The notes beneath the pieces were generated by a model that saw nothing but the letters and a program-made list of their open reading frames with translations, did not search any database and had not been told where the DNA came from. This document shows positions 33,424 to 43,200 of a stretch of DNA of 64,000 nt, in pieces. Origin of the DNA: CAG-170 sp022779365 (GTDB taxonomy: Bacteria > Bacillota > Clostridia > Oscillospirales > Oscillospiraceae). The position numbers were made by a program, and so were the translations under genes. The stretch covers positions 1 through 64,000 of the forward strand of contig JALFSI010000038.1 in the NCBI GenBank assembly GCA_022779365.1, in the 5' to 3' direction. The stretch's first letter is position 1. The number at the start of each line of letters is the position of its first letter.

Positions 33424-35130
33424 TCAGCCCATGTGCGCGCTGGGATCGTCCCAGTACGCGTTATAGTAGAACGTTGCGCCGGTATAGTTCGGGTTCAGAC
33501 CCGGCGCCTGCACGAAGCGGTCGCCCTTGCTGCGGCAGATGACGAAGAACGGAGCGTCCTCCACGCACAGCTTGGCATACTCTTCCCACTTGGCGATGCT
33601 CTCTTCCGTGCCGGTCAGGTAGCGGAACAGCTCGTCGCGCAGGGTGTTGGCTTCTTCGCTGCAGCTCCACGCGCGGTAGCAGCTCGTGGGCATCGAGCCG
33701 GGCCAGGTCGTGGTCGCCTGACCGAACAGGACATACATATCCCAGCCAGCCGTGCCGTCCTTAAAGTCGGCGGAGTAGGCGTTCTTTTCGATCGGCTCAA
33801 TATCGACGTTGATGCCTGCCGCCTCTAAGCACTGCGAGATCATCAGACACGCGTTGCTGCCCGCCGTTGCCGGGCGGCGCAGGATAAGCGTCTGACCGTT
33901 ATAGTTGGACTGCTCCAGATACTGCTTGGCAAGCTCAATATTCGCAGAGCCGCAGTAATCGGCGCTGTCAAAGGCTTCGGTGGAGTAGCCGTCGATGATG
34001 ACGGGGCTGTGATCCATCGTGTACCAGGAGGAGTATTCCGCCTGCGCCACAAGCTCCATATCCACCGCCGCGAGGATCGCCTTGCGGAGATTCGGGTCGT
34101 TTACGACGGAGCTCGTGCTGTTGTCGTGCATATTAAAGAGGAGCGTGAGCGTATCGGCAATGGTCTTGCCGGTGGGGTCGTAATACATCCCGTAGCCCTT
34201 GTCCTTGAGGGACGCCTGATAGGTGTCGATGTCCACGGCGATGACGTCATAGTCGCCGGAGAGCATATGCATGAGGCGGTTGTTGCCGTCTTTGTTGACG
34301 TAGCAGTTGATACGGTCCATATACGCTCTGCGAGGAGCAGCCTGACCGTTGTCATCGCCGCCGTCCTCATAGGCGACATAGCCGTCATAGCGCTCGAGGG
34401 GCATGAGTTCCTGATTGACGTATTCCTCCGGGATGACCTTGTAGCAGCCCGTGCCGATGACGTACTTCGGGTCGGTAATGATCTCGCCGTTGGGCGCATC
34501 AAACTGCTCGCAGATCCACTTGGGCATCACGCCGTAGTCCGCAACGTGGTAGGAGATCCACGCGAGGAACTTCGCGCAGCCCTGCTCGTCAAAGGTGAAC
34601 GTCGCAACGTCGCCATCGACCTGAATGTCGGTCACGTTTTCAAACGTGGCGTGGCGGGTCTGGCGCTGGTAGGACGCGATGACATCCTCAATGGTCACGG
34701 GCGTGCCGTCGTGGAACGTGACGCCCTCGCGCGGCCACAGCTTGACCCACGACAGGTCGTCCGCGACCTCGTATTCGCAAACCAGCGGATAGAGCTTGCC
34801 GTCAGCGCCGCGCGCGAGTGCGGACTCGTAGACGTAGCGCGCCCAGAAGAACGTACCGGCGCTCGCGCCGGGGGCGTTGATGTCGCAGTGGTCGTCCATC
34901 GTACTGTACACCAGATTCAGTACGCCGCCGTAGCGGGACGCGTCGGTGCTGGCATCCACTTCCAGAGGTGCGACAGCTTCCGGCGTCTCATCGGCGGGCG
35001 CTTGCGCCTCGGTGGTCTGGGTAGGCTGCTCGGTCGTGGCGGCCTGCTTCGGCGCGCAGCCGCCGAGCACTGCCGCAAGCAGCAGCACCGCCAGCAGCAG
35101 CGTCAGGGATCGAATCGTGGTTTTTTTCAT
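33424..35130 (-). CDS. oppA: Solute-binding lipoprotein, family 5 (oligopeptide)
   Basis: Extracytoplasmic lipoprotein of 568 residues. Signal peptide with lipobox LGGC (Cys about residue 25) and a Thr/Glu/Ala linker, then the family 5 layout: YESALARGADGKLYPLVCEY, WPREGVTFHDGTPVT, TGCYKVIPEEYVN, NLRKAILAAVDMELVAQAEY and a C-terminal block with WDDPSAH. The family binds peptides, some sugars and nickel; the adjacent NlpC-like proteins and the OppD/F Cys motif favour peptides or peptide-bearing fragments. GGAGGAG precedes the start. Confidence 0.93.
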   Translation of the reverse strand: MKKTTIRSLTLLLAVLLLAAVLGGCAPKQAATTEQPTQTTEAQAPADETPEAVAPLEVDASTDASRYGGVLNLVYSTMDDHCDINAPGASAGTFFWARYVYESALARGADGKLYPLVCEYEVADDLSWVKLWPREGVTFHDGTPVTIEDVIASYQRQTRHATFENVTDIQVDGDVATFTFDEQGCAKFLAWISYHVADYGVMPKWICEQFDAPNGEIITDPKYVIGTGCYKVIPEEYVNQELMPLERYDGYVAYEDGGDDNGQAAPRRAYMDRINCYVNKDGNNRLMHMLSGDYDVIAVDIDTYQASLKDKGYGMYYDPTGKTIADTLTLLFNMHDNSTSSVVNDPNLRKAILAAVDMELVAQAEYSSWYTMDHSPVIIDGYSTEAFDSADYCGSANIELAKQYLEQSNYNGQTLILRRPATAGSNACLMISQCLEAAGINVDIEPIEKNAYSADFKDGTAGWDMYVLFGQATTTWPGSMPTSCYRAWSCSEEANTLRDELFRYLTGTEESIAKWEEYAKLCVEDAPFFVICRSKGDRFVQAPGLNPNYTGATFYYNAYWDDPSAHMG

Positions 35131-35186
35131 AGTTTCTCCTCCATGATCGTCGCGGTATCGTGTGTCGGGTGGTTTTCGGTCGGCGC

Positions 35187-37139
35187 TCAGACGCTGAAGT
35201 CAAAGCTCTTGACCGGGTAGGTCTGCCCGTCGGAGAGCAGAACGTTAATAGTATAATGATACGAATTGCCGTGCTCCAGCATCGCCGTCGTCAGCGACTG
35301 TGCAAAGTCCGCCATTCGGAACGTCTTGATGGTCTCACGCAGGAGCATATCGCTCTCTACGCTCTCCCACTTGCCGATGCCGGTAAAGATGGTCTGCTCC
35401 CAGAGGTCACTGCCGTCCGCGTTCTGGATCGTCGCGGTAACGGCGTTGATGCGGTAGTTCGAGGTGATCGTCCCGGCACACAGATACGCCGCGCCCTCGT
35501 TCTGATCGTCAATGCTCACTTCGGCCTCCGGCGCTTTGCCGTCCACCAGCTCCTGCACGGTGATGGGGACGTAATAGTGCTCGTAGATCTCTTCAAAGGT
35601 GTACTTGCGGTCGATGACCCAGGTGGAGTGGTCCACATTTTCCGAAATGCCGTCGCCCTGAGAGTTCACCACCAGATAGCTGGCTTCCGTATCGATCGCG
35701 CCGGTCTGGTCGCGCAGGACCACTGCGGGCTGCGTGCACAGGCGCGCATGGTTCTCGCCGCTGTGATAGGTCACGATGGCGTCCGCCGCGTGAAGCTGCG
35801 CGTATGCCTCCAAAATCGTTTCCTTGCTGTTCTTTTCGATCATCGGCGGGGTAGTCGTCTCACTTGCGTAGTACTCGCCCACCTTCACAACGCCGCAGCC
35901 GTATTCGGGCAGCATCGTGTAGGTCCACTTGAAGTTGATGCTGTCGGACACCTGCGCCCAAGCCCAGTAGATCGAGCCGGAGCAGTCGTTGCCGATGTAC
36001 ATATCAAAGCCATCGTAGCCGAGGTCCGGCACCCAGTCTTTCAGGTCGCCGTTCTCGTCAAAGCAGTAGTGAAAGCGCTCCAGCGAGCCCTGCTTGTGTG
36101 TATACGGGATGCCGTAGTACGTCTCCCCTGTCTTGAACTCCTGCCGGTGCAGCGCAGAACCGCAGCTGCACACAAACATCAGATCGCGGCTCGGCGACCA
36201 TTCGAGCGTGCCCTCGGCATAGCTGTAATCCAGCACGCGCTGGCGCAGCGCCTGCGCATTCTCACTCAGCAGCTCGTCGCTGTTGCGGTTGTCGCGCCAG
36301 AGGCAATTCGTCACAGACGCGCCCGCGTTGCTCGCGGCAAGGTCCGTAAACAGTTCGCCGTTTTTCACATTCCAGTTGCCCGCGTACACACAGTCCTCGA
36401 CCGTCCCGGCTTCCAAGCTGCCCGCCAGCAGTCCGACCGCCGCAGTCGCCTGCGCGTCGATGCGCACGTCGGCGGTGCAGCCCGTGAGGCTGCCGCCGGT
36501 GAGCTTGCCGACCAGACCGCCTGCGGTGGCGCTGCCGCCAACGCTCATCGCGCCGGAGACGGTGCACGCCTCAAATGTGCCCGCAGCCTCCGCCGCCAGA
36601 CCGCCGAGCGTGCCGCTCTCCACAGCAAAAGACGCATTTTCGAGCGTCAGGTTGCGCACCGTGCCATTCATCACGCCGAAAAAGCCAGTCTTCTCGCCAT
36701 CCGGCACGGTGAAGTTGGAGACGGTATGCCCGTCGCCGTCCAGCGTGCCGGTAAAGGGCTTGCTGCTGTCCCCCGCCGGAGACCACTGCGCGCCCGCGAG
36801 GTCAATGTCCGCCGTCAGGCGGTACTTTTCCTCCGGCTGCTCGCGCAGCATTGCCAGTCCGCCCGGCGACGCAATGCACCACACACCGTTTTCGTCCTGC
36901 GTGGGCGCGACTTCGACCACTGCGGGCTGCTCTTCGGGTTCTTCCTCCGCAAGCGCTTCCTGCGCCTGCTCCTCCTCTGCGAGAGCTTCTGCCTCCGCCG
37001 GCTGGCTCTGCGGCTGCTGCTCGGTCTGAGCTGGCTGCGCAGCTTCCTCCGCCGTTGAAGCCGGCTGCGCCGCGCAGGCGCACAGCATCCCTGCAGCAAG
37101 CAGCGCCGCAAGCAAACTCAGTGCCGTTCTCTTTGCCAT
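35187..37139 (-). CDS. GLUG-repeat plus NlpC/P60-like lipoprotein
   Basis: Surface lipoprotein of 650 residues. The signal peptide ends at lipobox LCAC (Cys about residue 20), followed by a 60-residue Gln/Glu/Ala/Pro spacer suited to crossing the wall. GLUG-like beta repeats occupy about residues 90-270 (YRLTADIDLAGAQWSPAG, GTLDGDGHTVSNF, AGGLVGKLTGG). The C-terminal NlpC/P60-like region has YYGIPYTHKQGS, Cys in IGNDCSGSIYWAWA and His in SGENHARLC. It is a paralogue of the signal-less protein at 27668-29497 and is encoded just upstream of oppA. GGAGGAAGCG fixes the start at 37139. A peptide-cleaving role at the surface is inference. Confidence 0.78.
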   Translation of the reverse strand: MAKRTALSLLAALLAAGMLCACAAQPASTAEEAAQPAQTEQQPQSQPAEAEALAEEEQAQEALAEEEPEEQPAVVEVAPTQDENGVWCIASPGGLAMLREQPEEKYRLTADIDLAGAQWSPAGDSSKPFTGTLDGDGHTVSNFTVPDGEKTGFFGVMNGTVRNLTLENASFAVESGTLGGLAAEAAGTFEACTVSGAMSVGGSATAGGLVGKLTGGSLTGCTADVRIDAQATAAVGLLAGSLEAGTVEDCVYAGNWNVKNGELFTDLAASNAGASVTNCLWRDNRNSDELLSENAQALRQRVLDYSYAEGTLEWSPSRDLMFVCSCGSALHRQEFKTGETYYGIPYTHKQGSLERFHYCFDENGDLKDWVPDLGYDGFDMYIGNDCSGSIYWAWAQVSDSINFKWTYTMLPEYGCGVVKVGEYYASETTTPPMIEKNSKETILEAYAQLHAADAIVTYHSGENHARLCTQPAVVLRDQTGAIDTEASYLVVNSQGDGISENVDHSTWVIDRKYTFEEIYEHYYVPITVQELVDGKAPEAEVSIDDQNEGAAYLCAGTITSNYRINAVTATIQNADGSDLWEQTIFTGIGKWESVESDMLLRETIKTFRMADFAQSLTTAMLEHGNSYHYTINVLLSDGQTYPVKSFDFSV

Positions 37140-37172
37140 TGCGCTTCCTCCATTTCTTTCAGGTCTCGCCTG

Positions 37173-37203
37173 CCGCACGTCCCGGCATTGGCGGGACGTG
37201 CGG
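37173..37203 (-). terminator. 12-bp GC stem-loop after the giant surface protein gene
   Basis: CCGCACGTCCCG (37173-37184) and its exact complement (37192-37203) lie 10 bp after the stop codon. No T tract, so partial termination or mRNA stabilisation. Confidence 0.5.
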
Positions 37204-37212
37204 GGCGCTGCA

Positions 37213-40200
37213 TTACACGCTTTCTTTCTTGCCGCGTTTGGCTCGCTGCCGCAGCACGATGACGATCACCGCCGCGATCACCACGACTGCCGCGATGATG
37301 CCGAGGATAAGCCCCGTGTTGCTGCTGCCAGTCACCGTCTCCACCGGCTGCGCGTCGCTGCCGGGTTCGGTCGCGGGTTCACTGCTTTCGAGTTCGTCCG
37401 CCGTAGGCGCGGTCAGATCGACCTCGACCGGCTGCTCGGGATCGGTGACGGAACGGTCGCCCGCCGCAAGGGTGTAAACGCCGTCGGGCTTCTTGTCGTA
37501 GTCAAATGCGCCACGGATGGACTGCGTCAGCGTCCCGGCTTCGAGCGTGACGCCGAGCTTTGCGCCCTTTTCCAGCTCGCCCGCGATGGATGCCGCCGCG
37601 CCGACTGTTAAGTGCAGGTCATCGACCGCAGGCGCGCCGCCCAGCGTATACACGCCCGGCAGATACGACTGCCCATCGCCCGCGCTCGCGTCGAGATACA
37701 CGTCGCCGCCGAGCTTTTCCGCCGCGTTGCCGGTCAGATCGCCGCCCAGCAGCGCGAGACTGCCGGTGGCAAACACCGCGCCGCCATTTTTGGAGGCAGT
37801 GTTGCCGGTGATCGTGGCATCTGTGATGGTGCAGGCGGATTCCGGCGCAACATACACCGCGCCGCCGCTTGCCGCGCTGTTGTCATTCAGCGTGCCGCCG
37901 CGAATTTCCATGACCGCGCCGCTGCGGGCCGCAACCGCGCCGCCGCTGGTGGACGCGCTGTTGCCGGACACCGAGCCGCCGGTCTGCACATATGTACCGA
38001 AGCAGTGCACGCCGCCGCCGTAGCGCTGGGCGGTGTTGCCGCTGATCTCGCCATCGACGAGCTCCAGCGTTGAGCCCCACGCGGTGCGCACGCCGCCGCC
38101 GTCGGTGTTGGCGGTGTTATTTTTGATCGTGCCGCCGGTCATCTTCATGTTCGTGGTGACGAACACGCCGCCCGCCTTGGAGGCGGTGTTCTCGGAGATG
38201 TCACCGCCGGTCATCTCCAGATCGACCTTGGAGCAGTACAGACCGCCGCCGGTCGTCTCGGCTGTATTTTTCGTGATCGAGCCGCCGCTCATCACCATCG
38301 TCGTGCCGACGCCCTGCGCGACCATGCCGCCCGCAGCGCCGACCGCTGTATTCTCGGTGATAAGACCCGACTGCATTGTGATCTTGGACTGCTTGCCGGC
38401 GCAGACGCCGCCGCCGTTCCCCTGCGTGGTGTTGGCGCGGATGGTCACGCCGTCAAGCGCGATGGTGCAGTTGTCGGCGCGCAGACCGCCGCCGTCGCCC
38501 ACCGCATCATTCTCCGCGATCGTGCCGCCGGTGAGGTTCAGCGCCGCAGAGTCTGCATACATACCCGCGCCTGCGTGCTCGGCGGTGTTTTTCTGTACCG
38601 TCGTGCCGGTGAAGGTCAGGCTCGCACCCTGGCTGATGTACACGCCGCCGCCGTTATTCGAGGCGCTGTTTTCGCGGATCTCGCCGCCGCTCAGGACTGC
38701 CGTGCCCTTATCGGCACGCAGACCGCCGCCGTTGCCCTTTGCCGCGCGGTTGCCGGTGATGACGCCGCCGCTCATCGAAACGTCCGCGCCGTACACATAC
38801 ACGCCGCCGCCGTTTTTAGACGCCGTGTTGCCGGACACCGTACCGCCCTGCATATTCACCTTGCTGCCGCTCTCGCCCAGCACGCCCGCGCCGAGCACCG
38901 CCTTGTTGTCACTGATGCTGCCGCCGGTGATGGTGATTGTCGCTTTACTCGCAAGGATACCGCCGCCGTTTTCGCCAGCCTTGTTGGTGCTGAACGCCGT
39001 GCCGCTGACAGTCACGTCGGATTCCTTGGCATACAGACCGCCGCCGTTCGTCTTGGCGGTGTTGCCGCTGACGATGCCGCCCGCGAAGGTCAGGTCGCCC
39101 TTGGAGCTGTAGATCGCGCCGCCGGTCTTGCCGGAGGTGTTATTGCGGATCGTGCCGGAGGACAGGAGCGTGGTGGACGCATCTGCCCGCAGCGCGCCGC
39201 CCGCGATCTCCGCGCGGCAGTTTTCGATCACTGCGCCGTCGATGGTCAGCTTTGTCTCGCCGCTCGTGTAGATGCCGCCGCCTTCTTTTCCGGCTTTGTC
39301 GCCGTCCAGCGTGACGCCTGCCAGCGTGACGGTCGAGCCCGCCGCGCGGATGCCGCCGCCGTATTCCTTGGCGATGTTCCCGGCGATCGTGCCGCCGGTG
39401 ATGGTCATTTCAGAATTGTTCGCATACAGACCCGCGCCGGTGTTTGCGCGGTTATCGAGCACGCTGCCGCCGGTCATCTCCAGCTTTGCGCCCGCCTGTA
39501 CCAGAATGCCGCCCGCGCGCGCTGCGGAGTTGCCGCTGATCGTGCCGCCTGCGAAGAGCATCGACGAGCTGCCGCTCACGACCACCGCGCCGCCGTTGTT
39601 GCGCGCCGCGCAGCCGCTGATCTCACCGCCGTACATACGGAACGTGCCCGCGCCGATGTACACCGCGCCGCCGTCGCCGTTTTTGCCCTTGCCGTCCTTG
39701 ACGGCGAGACCGCCTGTCAGCGTGCCGCCGTAGAGGTTGAACGTACCGCCGACTGTGCCGCCCTTGGGCTTGCGCACGTCCACGATGCCGCCGCGCAGCG
39801 TCTTTTTCGACGCGCCGATGACCTGACCGCCCGCGTTTTCGTGGTCGCAGATGTTCAGCGTGCCGCCGTTGATGGTAAAGATTCTGCCGCCCGCGCGCGT
39901 GATGCTGTGCCCGTTCAGGCAGATGTTCAGCGTCGTGCCCGGCGCAACCGTGATACCCTTGCCGAGGTCCACGTCCGTTTCAAGGCAGAAGCTGCCCTGC
40001 GCCGGGAGCGCGCCGGAATTGGTCCATTCTGTCCAGACGACATCGCCGCCGTGTTCGGTGCAGCCGACCTCGCCGCAGACGCTGTGCTTATGGTTGCCGG
40101 ATGCCTCGGGGATCTTCAGCCCCGTGCCGCCGCGCGGACCTGCGATGAACATATCCGCCGTGTTGGACTCCGACCCACCGCCGTCCGTGTTGTCGTACAC

Positions 40201-43200
40201 GTCCGTCGCGCCAAGCTCCGTCTCTGCCGCGCGCGCCGCGTACAAGCCGCCGCCGTATTCTCCGGCGGTGTTGTCATGGATCGAGCCGCCGTCCAGAATT
40301 GCCGTGCAGTTGGACTGGATGAACAGACCGCCGCCGTTTGCCTCGGCGTGGTTGCCGGCGATCTCGCCGCCGTACATTTCAAACGTGCTCTCGCCAACGA
40401 GCGCGATCGCGCCTCCGTTGCCGTTTTTGCCGTTTGCGTCCTTCTTCGCGTAGCCGCCGGACAGCAGACCGCCGTACAGACGCAGCGTGCTGCCGCCGCT
40501 CACGTCGATCAGACCGCCGCGCGCCGTGTTCTTGTTCACGCCCTGAATTTTGCCTGTGCCCTTGCAGTCACAGATGTTCAGCGTACCGCCGCCGGATACC
40601 GCGAACGGACGTCCGCCGCTGCGGCTGACCGTAAAGCCGTTGAGGCAGAGCGTCAGCGTTGCGCCGTTTTTGACGGTCACAGCGCTGCTGAGCGAAACGT
40701 TGCGCGTCAGGTAGACCATGCCGGACGCCGGGATGCTCGTCGCCGATTTGACCGGCGTCCACGTCAGCTTCTCATGCTCGGTGCAGGAGGGATCGTTGCA
40801 GACATTGTGCTCGTGCTTGCCGTAGTCCTTGACGTCCTTCAGGACGATCGTGCCGTCCGCGTCCTTGTACTCAAAGCCCCAGTTCAGGCTGTCATCGCTT
40901 TCAAAGTACGAAACGTCGGAATCCTCCGCGTTCCGTGCGACCACCGTGCCCTCCGCGCCGGGCTTGGTCACGCCGATGCGCGCACCGTTTTCCAGCGCGT
41001 CGATGTTGGCAGCCGTGCTGCCGGACAGATAGAGGTTGTTTGCATTCGCGCCCTTTTTGTTCTCCACGATCTGCACATCGCCGGAGACCGTCACGGCGAC
41101 CTGCGTATACACACCGCCGCCGTTGCCGCCGGTCGTGTTATTGCGAATTTCGCCGCCCGCAAAAATGCCCGTGCCGCTCATCAGGCTGACAGCACCGCCG
41201 TCGCCTTCGGCTTCGCAGTTTTCGATCACGCCGCCATACATCTCGAACTGTTTGCCGCCGTCACCCACTGCGACCGCGCCGCCGCGCGAGCCCTTGTTGG
41301 TCCTGCCGCCGGTCAGCGTGCCGCTGTAAAGCACGAACGTGCCGCCCTTGCTCACATAAGCCAAAGCGCCGAGTTGGACTGCGCCCATGCCGACGACCTT
41401 ACCGACCTCGGTGTTTTCGGGGCAATCACAAAGCGTGAGCGTACCGCCCGGAGCGCTCAGAGGACGACCGCCGCTACGCTTCAGCGTGTGACCGTTCAGG
41501 CACAGATGGAGCGTTTTACCCGCCCCAGGTTTGATCACATTTTCTTGCAGTGTCACATCATCCGTCAGATAGACATAGACCTCATCTTCAGTCGGCAGTG
41601 CTGCGCGTGTACCGTCCCACGGCTGCCAGACCACATCCGTGTGACCGTCCATGCAGGTCGCGCTGTCGCCGCAGACGGGATGCTCGTGCTTGTAGACCTC
41701 CAGCGTCAGGCTGCCGGATTCGGAGTCATACTTTACGACCATGCCGCCCATGTTGCTCTCAAAGCAGCCGGAAACATCTTTCGTTGCCGTGCCGAACTGC
41801 GTCGGCGCGGTCGTGCTCGCGTTGCGCACGCGAACGCCGATCTTTGCGTCATCTTCCAGACCGCTGGCATCGACCTTCTTGCCGCTCACCAGCACGAGGT
41901 TGTTTGCGTCCCCGCCCTTGGTGTTGCCGTTAATTTGGATGTCACCCGCAAGCGTGATGCCGACGCCCGCGTAGACGCCGCCGCCGTCGTAGCTCGTGCA
42001 GGTGTTATTGCGGATCTCGCCGCCCGCGAGCGTGACCTTTGCCGTGGCGGAAGCCGCATAAACACCGCCGCCCGCGACCTCTGCCGAGCAGTTCTCGATC
42101 ACGCCGCCATACATTTCAAACGTGCTGTTCGCCGACACGGAGACACCTCCGCCGTAGCCGTTGCCGCCCTTGGCGTTCTTCTTCACTTCGCCGCCGGTCA
42201 GCGTGCCGCTGTAGAGCACGAACTTGCCGCTGCTCTGCACGATCGCAAGACCGCCCAGCTCCCCGGCGACCGTGCCGTAGACCTCGCCGGTCTCCGCGCA
42301 GTCGCAGATCGTGAGCGTTCCGCCGCTCGCGTTGATCGGGCGACCGTTGCTGCGCGTCAGCTTATAGCCGTTCAGGCAGAGATTGAGCGTTTTGCCGCTC
42401 GCCGGTTTCAGGTTGGCGGTCAGCGTCACGTTTGCGGTCAGATATACGTTGCCCTCCGTCGGGATCGTGCCCGTGCCGTCCCACGCTGTCCACTCGCCGA
42501 TCTGGTGGTCCGCTTCCGTGCAGGACGCGTCGCCGCAGATGGGATGGATATGCTGATATTTTTTGAGGATGAGCTTACCATCGGTCTCGCCCTCGGCGGG
42601 CGCGACATATGCCGTCACCACGCCGTCGGCGTCCGCCGTGAAGCACTGGGAAAAGTCGGTCGCGAAGTTCGCAAACGTGGTCTGCGTGTCCGTGGTGCTG
42701 TCCACGCCCGCAACGCTCACGCCCACCTTCGCAGCGGCGCTGAAATCGCTCGCCAGCGTAACCGTCACACCGGCGGGCAGATAGACGTTGCCCTTCGTGT
42801 TGCCCTGAATGCTCGGCGCGCCGGAGAGCACCAGCTCGCCGCCGTTTTCCACATACACAGCGCCGCTTGCGGACGCGGTGTTGCCCTGGATCACGCCGCC
42901 CCGGATGGTGCAGCTTGCGCCGTTTTTTACATAGATCGCCGAACCATTGACCGCTTCGCAGCCGGTGATGCTCACACCGTCCAGCTCGGCAGAGCCGCCA
43001 GCCACATACACAGCGCCGCTGCCGGTCGCTGCCGCCTTGCAGCTTTCAATGCGCCCGCCGATCATATTCAGCGTGCCTTTCTTTACATAAATCGCAGCGC
43101 CGTCTCCGTTGCCGTTCTTGTTCTTTGCTGTACTGCCGCCCTTTAGACTAACGCTGTACAGATTGACCTCACCATCCGTTTCAATGGTAAGCAGACCTGC

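Noticed and set aside
35160..37058. A 632-codon plus-strand frame opposite the GLUG/NlpC lipoprotein
   Set aside because: Antisense to a gene with signal peptide, lipobox and SD; no expression signals of its own.
37800..39900. Possible CRISPR or satellite array
   Set aside because: The periodic pattern is protein repeats in frame; unit lengths and sequences vary and there are no identical repeats with unique spacers.
38575..43146. A 1,523-codon open frame on the plus strand
   Set aside because: It mirrors the GC-rich repeats of the giant beta-helix protein on the minus strand. No start signal and no recognisable domain.
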